Below are positions 55,664-64,000 of a stretch of DNA of 64,000 bases, in pieces. Position 1 is the first letter of the stretch, and every line of letters starts with the position of its first letter. The notes beneath the pieces were generated by a model. That model searched no databases. It was not told the DNA's origin and saw nothing but the letters and a program-made list of their open reading frames with translations. The stretch is from Rhodobacterales bacterium HKCCSP123 (GTDB lineage: Bacteria > Pseudomonadota > Alphaproteobacteria > Rhodobacterales > Rhodobacteraceae), in the NCBI GenBank assembly GCA_015689745.1, contig WVSO01000003.1, forward strand, positions 1-64,000, read 5' to 3'. Made by a program: the position numbers and the translations under genes.

Positions 55664-56574
55664 TGGTCAAGCGGCGCGAGCGCACAGGTCTTGGGCGGGG
55701 CCTGTCGGCCCTGTTGGCCGATATCGAAACGCCCGGCACCGCGCCGACGGACGGGCAGCCGGGTCCGGCCGAGGCCACGCCGCGCGGCCTCCGGACTGTG
55801 CCGATCGACCGGATCGTGCCCAACCCCGATCAGCCGCGCCGCAGCTTCGCCGAGGACGCGCTCAACGAGCTGGCCGAATCGATCCGCGAAAAGGGCGTGA
55901 TCCAGCCGCTGATCGTGCGGGCAGACCCCAGGGATTCCTCGAAATTCCAGATCGTTGCGGGTGAGCGGCGCTGGCGCGCATCGCAGCGGGCGCAGCTGCA
56001 TGACCTGCCGGTGATCGTGCGCGAGTTCGATGACACCGAGGTTCTCGAGGTCGCGATCATCGAGAATATCCAGCGCGCCGATCTGAACGCCCTGGAAGAG
56101 GCGCTGGGCTATCGGCAACTGATCGACCGCTTCGGTCACACGCAGGAGCAGCTTGCGACGGCGCTGGGCAAGAGCCGCAGCCATATTGCCAACATGATGC
56201 GGCTTCTGGGTCTGCCCGAAGAAATCCAGGACATGTTGCGCGCCGGACAGCTGAGCGCGGGGCATGCGCGGGCGCTTCTGACGGCCGACGACCCTCTGAC
56301 GCTTGCGCGGCAGGCGGTGGCCAAGGGGCTTTCGGTGCGGGACGTGGAGAAGCGCGCCAAGGCAAGGACGTCCGGCGCCGCGAAGAAGCGTCCGACGACG
56401 GGCGGTGGCAAGGATGCCGATACCATCGCGCTCGAGGGCGATCTGAGCGCCTCGCTCGGAATGCCGGTCAACATCGCGCATGATGCGGCAAGCGGGGGTG
56501 GGTTGGTGACGATCCGTTATGCCGACCTGGAAAAGCTGGATGACATCATCCGCCTTCTGGGCAGCAGCCGCTGA
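55663..56574 (+). CDS. parB: Chromosome-partitioning protein ParB
   Basis: This 303-residue CTP-dependent clamp loads at parS. The N-terminal RTGLGRGLSALLAD helix stimulates ParA; VPNPDQPRRSFAEDALNELAESI and VAGERRWRASQRAQL (GERRxRA motif) belong to the CTPase domain; a helix-turn-helix follows (about 140-185, FGHTQEQLATALGKSRSHIANMMRLL). The C-terminal domain dimerises. Its two cognate sites lie just upstream. Confidence 0.97.
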   Translation: MVKRRERTGLGRGLSALLADIETPGTAPTDGQPGPAEATPRGLRTVPIDRIVPNPDQPRRSFAEDALNELAESIREKGVIQPLIVRADPRDSSKFQIVAGERRWRASQRAQLHDLPVIVREFDDTEVLEVAIIENIQRADLNALEEALGYRQLIDRFGHTQEQLATALGKSRSHIANMMRLLGLPEEIQDMLRAGQLSAGHARALLTADDPLTLARQAVAKGLSVRDVEKRAKARTSGAAKKRPTTGGGKDADTIALEGDLSASLGMPVNIAHDAASGGGLVTIRYADLEKLDDIIRLLGSSR

Positions 56575-56577
56575 CCA

Positions 56578-57738
56578 TCAGTCGACCAGCAGTTCGGCAA
56601 GCACCGTGTTCAGGATGCGGCGACCCTGTTGCGTCGCCGTGATGCGGTCCGTCGTGACCTCGATCATGCCGTATCTGAAGAGCCTATCCAGGGCGTCAGG
56701 GTCGAAATCACGCCCACGCATCGCCACGTAACGCCCCCGGTCCAGGCCTTCGGAAAGGCGCAGAGCCATCATTGCATATTCCTCGGCCTGCGCTTCGGGC
56801 GTGATGACCTCGCGCAGCGTTTCCCCGCTGCCGCGTGTCTCCACGGCCTTCAGCCAGCTGGACGGCGATAGTTCGGTTTCCGTCGCCGTTCGATGCCCAT
56901 CCAGCGTCAGCCGCCCATGTGCCCCGGGGCCGATGCCGACGTAATCGCCACCACGCCAATAAACGAGATTGTGGCGGGATTGCGCCATGTCGCTGGAATG
57001 ATTGGAAACTTCGTAAGCGGGAAGGCCCGCGGCCGCGCACATCTCCTGCGTCATGTCATACATGCTCGCCGCCGTGTCGTCGTCGACAAGCCCGGGCAGC
57101 CGCCCCCGTGTGTGCCGGTCTCCGAAGGCGGTGCCGGGCTCGATCGTGAGCTGGTAGAGCGACAGGTGATCGGCTGCGAGCGCCAGCGCCTCGGACAGTT
57201 CCGCACCCCAGGCCTCGGGCGTCTGGTGCTGGCGGGCATAGATCAGGTCGAAACTGACACGGGGGAAGACGTTCCGCGCGATGTTGAAGGCTTTTCGACC
57301 CTCCGCCGCCGAATGGAGCCTTCCCAATAGCCTGAGATCCTCGTCGTTCAGCGCCTGGAGACCCATCGAGACGCGGTTGATGCCCGCATCCCGAAAGCCG
57401 CGGAAGCGACCGGCCTCGACCGAGGTCGGATTGGCCTCCAACGTCACCTCGAGGTCGTTGGCGGTCGGCCACGTCGCGCGGATCGCGTCGAGGATCGCCG
57501 CAACGGTTTCCGGCGCCATCAGCGAGGGCGTGCCGCCCCCGAAATAGATGCTGGTCAGCGTGCGGCCCGGAACCTCTTCTGAATATCTTTTTATTTCAGA
57601 TAGATAGGATGAAACCCAACGCGATTGGTCGATCTGCGCCGCGACATGGCTGTTGAAGTCGCAATAGGGGCACTTTGCCTGGCAGAAGGGCCAGTGGACA
57701 TAGAGGCCGAAGCCCCCGGCCTGCCAATGCTCAGTCAC
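56578..57738 (-). CDS. hemW: Radical SAM haem chaperone HemW
   Basis: This 386-residue radical SAM protein of the HemN family has the cluster motif CQAKCPYC in [19 protein letters not shown]. The arrangement, length and lack of the N-terminal extension of true coproporphyrinogen dehydrogenase suggest HemW, which inserts haem into respiratory proteins. [11 protein letters not shown] and [17 protein letters not shown] are typical. It overlaps rdgB by 8 nt and converges on parB, with a 3-nt gap. Confidence 0.93.
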   Translation of the reverse strand: MTEHWQAGGFGLYVHWPFCQAKCPYCDFNSHVAAQIDQSRWVSSYLSEIKRYSEEVPGRTLTSIYFGGGTPSLMAPETVAAILDAIRATWPTANDLEVTLEANPTSVEAGRFRGFRDAGINRVSMGLQALNDEDLRLLGRLHSAAEGRKAFNIARNVFPRVSFDLIYARQHQTPEAWGAELSEALALAADHLSLYQLTIEPGTAFGDRHTRGRLPGLVDDDTAASMYDMTQEMCAAAGLPAYEVSNHSSDMAQSRHNLVYWRGGDYVGIGPGAHGRLTLDGHRTATETELSPSSWLKAVETRGSGETLREVITPEAQAEEYAMMALRLSEGLDRGRYVAMRGRDFDPDALDRLFRYGMIEVTTDRITATQQGRRILNTVLAELLVD

Positions 57739-58339
57739 CGAGGGCCTGTTTCAACTGCTCGACCGCCTTGGCGCGATGGCTGATCCTGTTCTTTTCCCAC
57801 CGGTCCATCTCGCCGAAGGTGATGTCGTAGCCTTCCGGCTGAAAGATCGGGTCGTAGCCGTACCCCTGGTCGCCCCGCATCGGCCAGACGACCTGCCCCT
57901 CCATCACACCGGGGAACACCTCGTCATGGCCATCGGGCCAGGCAAGGACCAGCGTGCAGCAAAAGCGCGCGGTCCGGGGGTGGGGCGCGCCCTTCGCCTC
58001 CAGCAACTCGTGCGTTTTCCGCATGGCCATCACGAAATCGCGCCCGTTGGGCGTTTCTGCCCAATCGGCGGTGTAGACACCGGGCGCGCCCTCGAGCGCG
58101 TCGATCTCGATGCCGCTGTCATCCGACAGCGCGGGAAGGCCCGTCGCCTTTGCGGCGGCATGGGCCTTGATCCGGGCGTTCTCGACGAAGGTCGTTCCCG
58201 TTTCCTCTGGCTCGGGCAGGTCGTGATCGGCCGCCCCGCTCACGCGGATGCCGAAAGGCGCCAAAAGCGCCTCCATCTCCTCGAGCTTTCCCTTGTTGTG
58301 GGTCGCGATCAGCAGGTGATCGCCGGTGAAGCGTCGCAT
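57731..58339 (-). CDS. rdgB: XTP/dITP pyrophosphatase
   Basis: This 202-residue RdgB/HAM1 enzyme removes deaminated purine nucleotides from the pool. [14 protein letters not shown] is the N-terminal nucleotide-binding motif and [15 protein letters not shown] the active-site loop. Its ATG shares one base with the rph stop (TGATG), the usual rph-rdgB-hemW series. Confidence 0.95.
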   Translation of the reverse strand: MRRFTGDHLLIATHNKGKLEEMEALLAPFGIRVSGAADHDLPEPEETGTTFVENARIKAHAAAKATGLPALSDDSGIEIDALEGAPGVYTADWAETPNGRDFVMAMRKTHELLEAKGAPHPRTARFCCTLVLAWPDGHDEVFPGVMEGQVVWPMRGDQGYGYDPIFQPEGYDITFGEMDRWEKNRISHRAKAVEQLKQALGD

Positions 58340-59052
58340 CAGCTGGTCGCCGCCTTCTGTGCCGCGACAAGCGCCGCGATGCCCTGTTCGGCAAGGCCGT
58401 ACATCTCGTCGAACTGGCCGCGGGAGAAGGCCGAGCCCTCGGCGCTCGCCTGCACCTCGACCAAAGCGCCCGCGCCGGTCATGACGAAGTTCGAATCGGT
58501 CCCCGCCTCGCTGTCCTCAAGGTAGTCGAGGTCCAGCACCGGCTGGCCCGCGTAGATCCCGCAGGAGACGGCGGCGATGTGATCGGTGATGGGATCGCTC
58601 GTGATATCGCCCGCCTTCATCAGCTTGTTCACGGCCAGCCGCAGCGCGACCCAGCCGCCCGTGATCGAGGCGCAGCGCGTGCCGCCATCGGCCTGGATCA
58701 CGTCGCAGTCGATGGTGATCTGCCGTTCGCCAAGCGCCGAGCGGTCCACCCCGGCACGCAAGCTGCGCCCGATGAGGCGCTGAATCTCCTGCGTGCGGCC
58801 CGATTGCTTGCCCGAGGCGGCCTCCCGACGCATGCGCGTGTGGGTGGCGCGGGGCAGCATGCCGTATTCAGCGGTCACCCAGCCAAGCCCCGAGTTCTTC
58901 AGGAACGGCGGCACGCGTTCCTCGAGCGTCGCAGTGCACAGAACATGGGTGCCCCCGCAGCGGATCATGCACGACCCCTCGGCATGGCGCGTGACGCCGG
59001 TTTCGATCACGATTTCGCGCATTTCGTCTAGGTTTCGGCCGGAAGGACGCAT
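58339..59052 (-). CDS. rph: Ribonuclease PH
   Basis: This 237-residue phosphorolytic exoribonuclease trims tRNA 3' ends. [27 protein letters not shown] is the family N-terminus, which fixes the ATG at 59052 despite an open frame upstream. [16 protein letters not shown] and [19 protein letters not shown] contain the phosphate and metal residues. It is divergent from hrcA across 79 bp with no visible CIRCE element. Confidence 0.96.
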   Translation of the reverse strand: MRPSGRNLDEMREIVIETGVTRHAEGSCMIRCGGTHVLCTATLEERVPPFLKNSGLGWVTAEYGMLPRATHTRMRREAASGKQSGRTQEIQRLIGRSLRAGVDRSALGERQITIDCDVIQADGGTRCASITGGWVALRLAVNKLMKAGDITSDPITDHIAAVSCGIYAGQPVLDLDYLEDSEAGTDSNFVMTGAGALVEVQASAEGSAFSRGQFDEMYGLAEQGIAALVAAQKAATS

Positions 59053-59131
59053 AGATATTCCCCTGATGATCCGTGAGGCGGGGATAGTCCGCGCCCGCCC
59101 CGCGACGCAAGCCCGAATGGCCGGCAGGACC

Positions 59132-60214
59132 ATGAAGACGACCGATCGCACGACCGAACAGTCCAGCGTGATGAACGACCTCAACGACCGCTCGCGCGAG
59201 GTGTTTCGCCGCGTGGTCGAAGGGTACCTGGAGACCGGCGCGCCTGTGGGCTCGCGCACGCTGACGCGCAGCTTGTCGGAACAGGTCTCGGCCGCGACGG
59301 TGCGCAACGTGATGCAGGACCTCGAATATCTCGGCCTGCTCGATAGCCCGCATGTCTCGGCGGGGCGGGTGCCCACGCAGCTGGGGCTGCGCATGTTCAT
59401 CGACGGCTTCATGGAGGTCGGCGCGCTGACCGAGGCGGATCGCCAGAACCTCGACGACACGCTCGGGTCGAACACCGGCGACGTGACCGGCGCGCTCGAC
59501 CGGCTCGGCTCGGCCCTGTCGGCGGCCACCCATGGCGCCAGCGTCGTCCTGACGCCGAAGCGCGAGGCGCCGATCAAGCATATCGATTTCGTGCCGCTGT
59601 CGCCCGACCGGGCGCTGGTGGTGCTGGTCCATGCAGACGGCCATGTCGAGAACCGCTTGTTCCAGCCGCCCCCCGGCCATACCCCAAGCGCGATGCGCGA
59701 GGCGGCGAATTACCTGAACGCCCATCTTGCGGGTCGGACGCTGGGAAGCCTCCGGGCGGACATGCAGCGCGAGGTGGAAACGCGCCGCGCGCAGATCGAC
59801 GAGATCGCAAGCCACATGATCGAGGCCGGCCTTGCCGTCTGGGATGCCGACGGCAACGAGGGTGGCCGGCTCATCGTGCGGGGCCGCTCCAACCTCCTGT
59901 CCGAGGCTGCCGAGGCGGAGGACCTCGAGCGCATCCGGCTGCTGTTCGACGACCTTGAACGCAAGCGCGACATCGCCGAGTTCCTGGAGCTGGCCGAAAC
60001 AGGCGAGGGGGTGCGCATTTTCATCGGCTCCGAGAACAAGCTTTTCTCACTTTCGGGTTCCGCTCTGGTCGTCTCTCCCTATATGAACGCGGACCGGAAG
60101 ATCGTGGGCGCGGTGGGGGTCATCGGCCCGACCCGTCTGAACTACGGGCGCATCGTTCCGATCGTGGATTACACGGCACAGCTTGTCGGCAAACTGATCG
60201 CCGATCGCGGCTGA
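59132..60214 (+). CDS. hrcA: Heat-shock transcriptional repressor HrcA
   Basis: This 360-residue repressor of the groE/dnaK heat-shock genes binds CIRCE. The N-terminal winged helix (about 14-85) contains [23 protein letters not shown] and [18 protein letters not shown]. The C-terminal [19 protein letters not shown] is typical. An ATG at 59117 is also in frame; 59132 has AGGA close by. It is followed by grpE, the usual alphaproteobacterial pair. No CIRCE was seen upstream, so its targets are probably elsewhere. Confidence 0.94.
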   Translation: MKTTDRTTEQSSVMNDLNDRSREVFRRVVEGYLETGAPVGSRTLTRSLSEQVSAATVRNVMQDLEYLGLLDSPHVSAGRVPTQLGLRMFIDGFMEVGALTEADRQNLDDTLGSNTGDVTGALDRLGSALSAATHGASVVLTPKREAPIKHIDFVPLSPDRALVVLVHADGHVENRLFQPPPGHTPSAMREAANYLNAHLAGRTLGSLRADMQREVETRRAQIDEIASHMIEAGLAVWDADGNEGGRLIVRGRSNLLSEAAEAEDLERIRLLFDDLERKRDIAEFLELAETGEGVRIFIGSENKLFSLSGSALVVSPYMNADRKIVGAVGVIGPTRLNYGRIVPIVDYTAQLVGKLIADRG

Positions 60215-60244
60215 GCCGGAACATTGAAGGTTGAAGAGGCACGC

Positions 60245-60808
60245 ATGTCCGACACCAGGCAGGAGAACATGGCCGAAGAGGAACAGCACGCGGCCGCGCC
60301 CGACGAGGCCGCGCCCGACATCGATCTGTCCGAAGAGCCGGTCGACGAAATTGATGCACTCCGCGCCGAGCGGGACGACCTGAAGGACCGGCTTCTGCGC
60401 ACGCTCGCCGAATCGGAGAACGTCCGCAAACGGGCCGAGCGCGATCGTCGCGAATCCGAGAAATACGGTGGAACGCGGATCGTTCGGGATCTTTTGCCGG
60501 TGTATGACAACCTGCGCCGCGCGCTCGACAGCGCCGCCGAGGCGGCTGGCGATGCCGACAAGGCGCTCATGGAGGGCGTGGAGCTGACCTTGCGCGAATT
60601 GCTCAAGGTTCTTGGCAAGCACGGCGTCACGCCCATCGTTCCCGAGGTCGGCGAACAGTTCGATCCGCAAAGCCACGAAGCCATGTTCGAGGCCCCCGTG
60701 CCCGGCACGAAGGCGGGCGAGATCCTGCAGGTGATGGCCGAGGGCTTCCTTCTGCATGACCGGCTGGTCCGGCCCGCGCAGGTGGGCGTGTCGTCGAACC
60801 CCGGCTAA
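60245..60808 (+). CDS. grpE: Nucleotide exchange factor GrpE
   Basis: This 187-residue DnaK co-chaperone has an acidic N-terminal region, a long coiled coil (about 40-90, including [18 protein letters not shown]), and a C-terminal beta domain ([45 protein letters not shown]). The ATG at 60245 has GAGG at a suitable distance. Its stop codon overlaps the stop of mutS on the other strand by 4 nt. Confidence 0.95.
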   Translation: MSDTRQENMAEEEQHAAAPDEAAPDIDLSEEPVDEIDALRAERDDLKDRLLRTLAESENVRKRAERDRRESEKYGGTRIVRDLLPVYDNLRRALDSAAEAAGDADKALMEGVELTLRELLKVLGKHGVTPIVPEVGEQFDPQSHEAMFEAPVPGTKAGEILQVMAEGFLLHDRLVRPAQVGVSSNPG

Positions 60809-63444
60809 CGCGGCTCGGCAAGGTCCTTCAGCTCGTAGAGCAGCATCAGCGCCTCGCGCGCCGTTAACTCGTCGGGGTGAACGGCGGCGAGGCGCTCCTG
60901 TAACGGCGACGGCCCGGCCTGTTTCACGGGCCTGGCCGGCGCGGCGGCGAACAGCGGCAGGTCGTCGATCACGGCCTTGCGGTCGCCGCCTTCGCGTTCG
61001 CCCTTTTCCAAGGCATCCAGCACCTCGTGCGCGCGGGCCACCACGCTGTCGGGCAGGCCCGCCAGTTTCGCGACCTGAACGCCGTAAGAGCGGTCGGCGG
61101 CCCCTTCACGCACCTCGTGCAGGAAGATCACCTCGCCCTGCCACTCCCTCACGGCGACGGTCGCGTTCCTCAGCCCGTCCAGCCGTGCGGCAAGGCCGGT
61201 CATCTCGTGGTAATGGGTCGCGAAAAGCGCGCGGCAGCGGTTGACCTCGTGCAGGTGCTCCAGTGTCGCCCAGGCGATCGACAAACCGTCATAGGTCGCC
61301 GTGCCGCGCCCGATCTCGTCGAGGATGACCAGCGCGCAGTCATCGGCCTGGTTCAGGATCGTCGCGGTTTCCACCATCTCGACCATGAAGGTCGACCGCC
61401 CGCGGGCAAGGTCATCGGCGGCGCCGACACGGCTGAAGACCTGGCTGACAAGGCCGATCTCGGCCCGTTCGGCAGGGACGAATCCGCCCATTTGAGCCAG
61501 AATCGCGATCAGCGCATTCTGGCGGAGGTAGGTGGATTTGCCGGCCATGTTCGGCCCGGTCAGAAGGGTGATCGCCGCACCGTCGCCCTCGGGGCTGAGG
61601 GAGCAATCATTGGCGACGAAGGGCGCCCCCTCGCGCGCGAGCGCGGCCTCGACCACCGGATGACGGCCGCCGGAGATGTCGAAACGCCGGTCGGCATGCA
61701 TCGCGGGGCGGCTCCAGTTCCCCTCGGCGGCCCGCCGTGCAAGGGCTGCGGACAGGTCCAGCTCCGCCAGGGCGCGCGCCGTCGCGCCGATGGCGTCGTG
61801 TTCGGCCAGCACCGCCTCGCGCAGGGATTGGAAGAGCGCGCGCTCGATCTCTTGCGCGCGGTTGCCGGCGTTCAGGATCTTCGTTTCCAGCTCCGACAGC
61901 TCAAGCGTCGTGAAACGCACGGCGTTGGCCGTGGTCTGGCGGTGGATGAAGCGTTCCGACAGCGGCGGGGACAGCATCTTTTGAGCATGGGTCGCCGTCG
62001 TCTCGATGAAATAGCCCAGCACGTTGTTGTGCTTGATCTTCAGCGAGGAGACGCCGGTCGCCTCGACATACTCCGCCTGCATCCCCGCGATCACGCCGCG
62101 CCCCTCGTCGCGCAGGCGGCGCACTTCGTCCAGCTCGTCGCTATAACCCTCGGCGATGGTGCCCCCGTCGCGAAGCTGGACGGGCGGCTCGGCAACCAGC
62201 GCGCGGTCAAGGAGGCCGGACAGGCTTTCGTGGCCCGTCAGGCCCCCGCGCGCCTCGGCCAGAACCTCGGGAAGATCGACGCCGGAGAGCATCGCGTGAA
62301 GCGCCATCGCCCCCGCCAGCCCGTCCCGGATCGCGGCAAGGTCGCGCGGACCGCCGCGGTCGAGCGCCAGCCGCGACAGGGCGCGGTCAAGGTCGGGGAT
62401 GCGGCGCAGATGCGTCTCGGTTTCGTCTCTGACAAGCCTGTCAGAGACGAAGAACCCGACCGCGTCATGCCGCGCGCGGATCACGCCAAGGTCGGTGGAC
62501 GGCCCCGACAGGCGCCGCTCCAGCAGCCGCGCGCCCCCTGCGGTCAGGGTCCGGTCGATGACCGACAGAACCGTGTTCGCCCGCCCGCCCGACAACGCCT
62601 GCGTCAGTTCCAGGTTCCGCCGCGTGGCGGCGTCGAGTTGCAACACCTGCCCCGCCGATTGCCGACGAGGTGCGCGCAGAAGCGGCAGGCTGCCTTTCTG
62701 CGTCAGTTCCAGGTAGTCGATCAGCGCGCCCGTGGCGGCCACCTCGGGCCGCGTGAAGCTGCCGAACCCGTCGAGCGAGGCCACCGAGAACAGCCGCGCG
62801 ATGCGCGCCTCGGCGGAGCGGCTGTCGAAACTGGTGGGGGCAAGCGTCGTGACCGCCGCGCCGATCTCCTCGATCGCCGCGATGCGCTCGGGCGGCATGC
62901 CGTCCGAGACCAGCACCTCGCGCGGGGCAAGCCGGGCCAGTTCCGGGCCAAGCCGCACGGGCGGGCAGGGCAGGACGTGAAAATCGCCGGTCGAGATATC
63001 GCACCAGGCAAGCGCGCCCTCGCCCCGGATCTCGGCATAGCCGGCAAGGTAGTTGTGCCGCCGCGCCTCCAAGAGCGTGTCCTCGGTCAGCGTGCCGGGC
63101 GTGACCAGCCGCACCACCTCGCGCCGGACCACGGCCTTGGAGCCCCCGCGCTTCTTCGCCTCGGCGGGGTCCTCCATCTGCTCGCAGATCGCCACGCGAA
63201 ACCCCTTGCGGATCAGGGTCAACAGGTAGCTTTCGGCACTATGCGCCGGCACGCCGCACATCGGGATGTCGTCGCCCGCGTGCTGCCCGCGCTTGGTCAG
63301 CGCGATATCCAGCGCCGCCGCCGCCGCGACCGCGTCGTCGAAGAACATCTCGTAGAAATCGCCCATCCGGTAGAACAGGAGCGCATCGGCATGCTGCCCC
63401 TTGATCTCCAGGTATTGCGCCATCATCGGCGTCACTTGGCTCAT
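60805..63444 (-). CDS. mutS: DNA mismatch repair protein MutS
   Basis: This 879-residue mismatch-recognition ATPase has [26 protein letters not shown] at the N-terminus, carrying the mismatch-reading Phe-x-Glu. [24 protein letters not shown] is Walker A and [20 protein letters not shown] Walker B. It converges tail to tail on grpE with overlapping stops and is divergent from the malic enzyme gene. Confidence 0.98.
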   Translation of the reverse strand: MSQVTPMMAQYLEIKGQHADALLFYRMGDFYEMFFDDAVAAAAALDIALTKRGQHAGDDIPMCGVPAHSAESYLLTLIRKGFRVAICEQMEDPAEAKKRGGSKAVVRREVVRLVTPGTLTEDTLLEARRHNYLAGYAEIRGEGALAWCDISTGDFHVLPCPPVRLGPELARLAPREVLVSDGMPPERIAAIEEIGAAVTTLAPTSFDSRSAEARIARLFSVASLDGFGSFTRPEVAATGALIDYLELTQKGSLPLLRAPRRQSAGQVLQLDAATRRNLELTQALSGGRANTVLSVIDRTLTAGGARLLERRLSGPSTDLGVIRARHDAVGFFVSDRLVRDETETHLRRIPDLDRALSRLALDRGGPRDLAAIRDGLAGAMALHAMLSGVDLPEVLAEARGGLTGHESLSGLLDRALVAEPPVQLRDGGTIAEGYSDELDEVRRLRDEGRGVIAGMQAEYVEATGVSSLKIKHNNVLGYFIETTATHAQKMLSPPLSERFIHRQTTANAVRFTTLELSELETKILNAGNRAQEIERALFQSLREAVLAEHDAIGATARALAELDLSAALARRAAEGNWSRPAMHADRRFDISGGRHPVVEAALAREGAPFVANDCSLSPEGDGAAITLLTGPNMAGKSTYLRQNALIAILAQMGGFVPAERAEIGLVSQVFSRVGAADDLARGRSTFMVEMVETATILNQADDCALVILDEIGRGTATYDGLSIAWATLEHLHEVNRCRALFATHYHEMTGLAARLDGLRNATVAVREWQGEVIFLHEVREGAADRSYGVQVAKLAGLPDSVVARAHEVLDALEKGEREGGDRKAVIDDLPLFAAAPARPVKQAGPSPLQERLAAVHPDELTAREALMLLYELKDLAEPR

Positions 63445-63541
63445 CCCGCCCCCCGCAGTCGCGGGTGGAGCCTACGCAAGGCGCACGCGGGATTGAAGCG
63501 GCAAAAGGCCCTTGTTGCCCGGGCGCTGGACAGTGGATAAA

Positions 63542-63563
63542 CCCTCCCTCGGCAAAGGGAGGG
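63542..63563 (+). promoter_or_regulatory. Hairpin covering the malic-enzyme ribosome-binding site
   Basis: CCCTCCCT (63542-63549) and AGGGAGGG (63556-63563) form a perfect 8-bp stem with a 6-nt loop, 8 nt before the ATG at 63572. The right arm contains the only ribosome-binding site (GGGAGG). Folded RNA would block initiation, so this may be a translational control element. Confidence 0.5.
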
Positions 63564-63571
63564 CGCCGCGC

Positions 63572-64000
63572 ATGGCCGACAAGACCAAGATCACCCGGGA
63601 CGAGGCGCTGGCCTATCACCTGGACCCCTATCCGGGAAAGATCGACATCTCGGCCTCGGTGCCGATGGCGACGCAGCGCGACCTGAGCCTTGCCTATTCG
63701 CCCGGCGTCGCGGTGCCCTGCGAGGTGATCGCGGAACGGCCCGAGACGGCCTATGACTACACGACCAAGGGCAACCTCGTCGCCGTCATCTCGAACGGGA
63801 CCGCGGTTCTGGGCCTTGGAAATCTCGGCGCCCTGGCCTCGAAGCCCGTGATGGAGGGCAAGGCGGTGCTCTTCAAGCGGTTCGCCGACGTGAACTCCAT
63901 CGACATCGAGCTCGATACCGAGGACCCGGATGAATTCTGCCGCGCCGTCAGGCTGATGAGCCCGACCTTCGGCGGCATCAACCTCGAGGACATCAAGGCG
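63572..64000 (+). CDS. maeB: NADP-dependent malic enzyme, N-terminal part (3' end outside window)
   Basis: The first 143 residues of a MaeB-type malic enzyme (oxidative decarboxylation of malate to pyruvate) are present; the gene continues beyond the window. [38 protein letters not shown] and [38 protein letters not shown] are conserved family segments. Full-length relatives also carry a C-terminal phosphotransacetylase-like domain, which cannot be checked here. Confidence 0.93.
   Translation, partial: MADKTKITRDEALAYHLDPYPGKIDISASVPMATQRDLSLAYSPGVAVPCEVIAERPETAYDYTTKGNLVAVISNGTAVLGLGNLGALASKPVMEGKAVLFKRFADVNSIDIELDTEDPDEFCRAVRLMSPTFGGINLEDIKA

Noticed and set aside
58793-59131. Apparent N-terminal extension of HrcA
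   Set aside because: It is antisense to the rph 5' end, with no HrcA homology; the winged helix starts just after 59132.
59053-59131. CIRCE element before hrcA
   Set aside because: No TTAGCACTC / GAGTGCTAA inverted repeat is present in the gap.
61027-63540. 837-codon open frame on the plus strand
   Set aside because: It is antisense to mutS; high GC at third positions keeps the mirror frame open. No family motif is visible and composition is Arg/Gly/His-rich.

Overview
The window is a nearly complete alphaproteobacterial photosynthesis gene cluster (PGC) joined directly to the housekeeping neighbourhood of a chromosomal replication origin. Gene content and order (bchD-bchO; cycA-hemA-puhE-acsF-bciE-puhC-puhB-puhA-lhaA-bchM-bchL-bchH-bchB-bchN-bchF; ppaA-ppsR-bchG-MFS-bchP-idi; dxs-pufC-pufM-pufL-pufA-pufB-pufQ-bchZ-bchY-bchX-bchC-crtF-crtE; crtD-crtC) fit a Rhodobacterales bacterium, either Roseobacter-lineage or Rhodovulum-like. 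It has a pufC-type reaction centre and no pufX. The only cyclase here is the oxygen-dependent AcsF, with its small partner BciE. The carotenoid genes are those of the spheroidene branch. bchI, crtA, crtI, crtB, bchE, bchJ and the LH2 (puc) genes are not in the window; bchI must lie just to the left.

Layout. 1-1590 (+): end of bchD, then bchO. 1650-17632 (-): a long, largely overlapping run from bchF down to hemA and cycA (chlorin synthesis, reaction-centre H subunit and assembly factors). 17633-17947: divergent control region with two perfect PpsR boxes. 17948-24247 (+): the regulators ppaA and ppsR, then bchG, a BCD-family MFS protein, bchP and idi. 24294-37482 (-): crtE, crtF, bchC, bchX, bchY, bchZ, the puf operon (Q-B-A-L-M-C) and dxs. 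37597-39989 (+): crtD and crtC, where the PGC ends at a REP-like palindrome. 40091-43031 (+): hslV, an unnamed multi-pass membrane protein and hslU, all joined by 4-nt overlaps. 43044-49279: Smr protein, mltA, a Tim44-domain protein, fxsA, secB, dnaQ, coaE, aroE and maf. 49280-49804: intergenic candidate oriC with DnaA-box-like sequences and AT-rich blocks. 49805-56574 (+): rho, mnmE, mnmG, rsmG, parA and parB, with two perfect parS sites. 56578-64000: hemW, rdgB and rph (-), hrcA and grpE (+), mutS (-), and the 5' part of a malic enzyme gene (+).

How it works together. HemA, BchD/H/O, BchM, AcsF/BciE, BchL/N/B, BchF, BchX/Y/Z, BchC, BchG and BchP cover bacteriochlorophyll a synthesis from 5-aminolevulinate onward, apart from the general haem steps and BchI. 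Idi, Dxs and CrtE supply isoprenoid. CrtC/D/F finish acyclic carotenoids. PufBALMC and PuhA are the LH1-RC core, and PuhB/C/E, LhaA and PufQ help assemble it. PpsR with its B12-binding antirepressor PpaA probably controls the set through seven exact TGT-N12-ACA boxes (two between bchF and ppaA, one at bchG, two at bchC, two between crtE and crtD).

The points most worth a second look are: the PGC lying about 10-48 kb from a probable oriC; a cytochrome subunit PufC with only three haem motifs; an undescribed membrane protein locked into the hslVU operon; crtC with no canonical start near its domain; and PpsR-type operator sequence lying over the bchG start codon. I saw no rRNA, tRNA, insertion sequence or CRISPR array.
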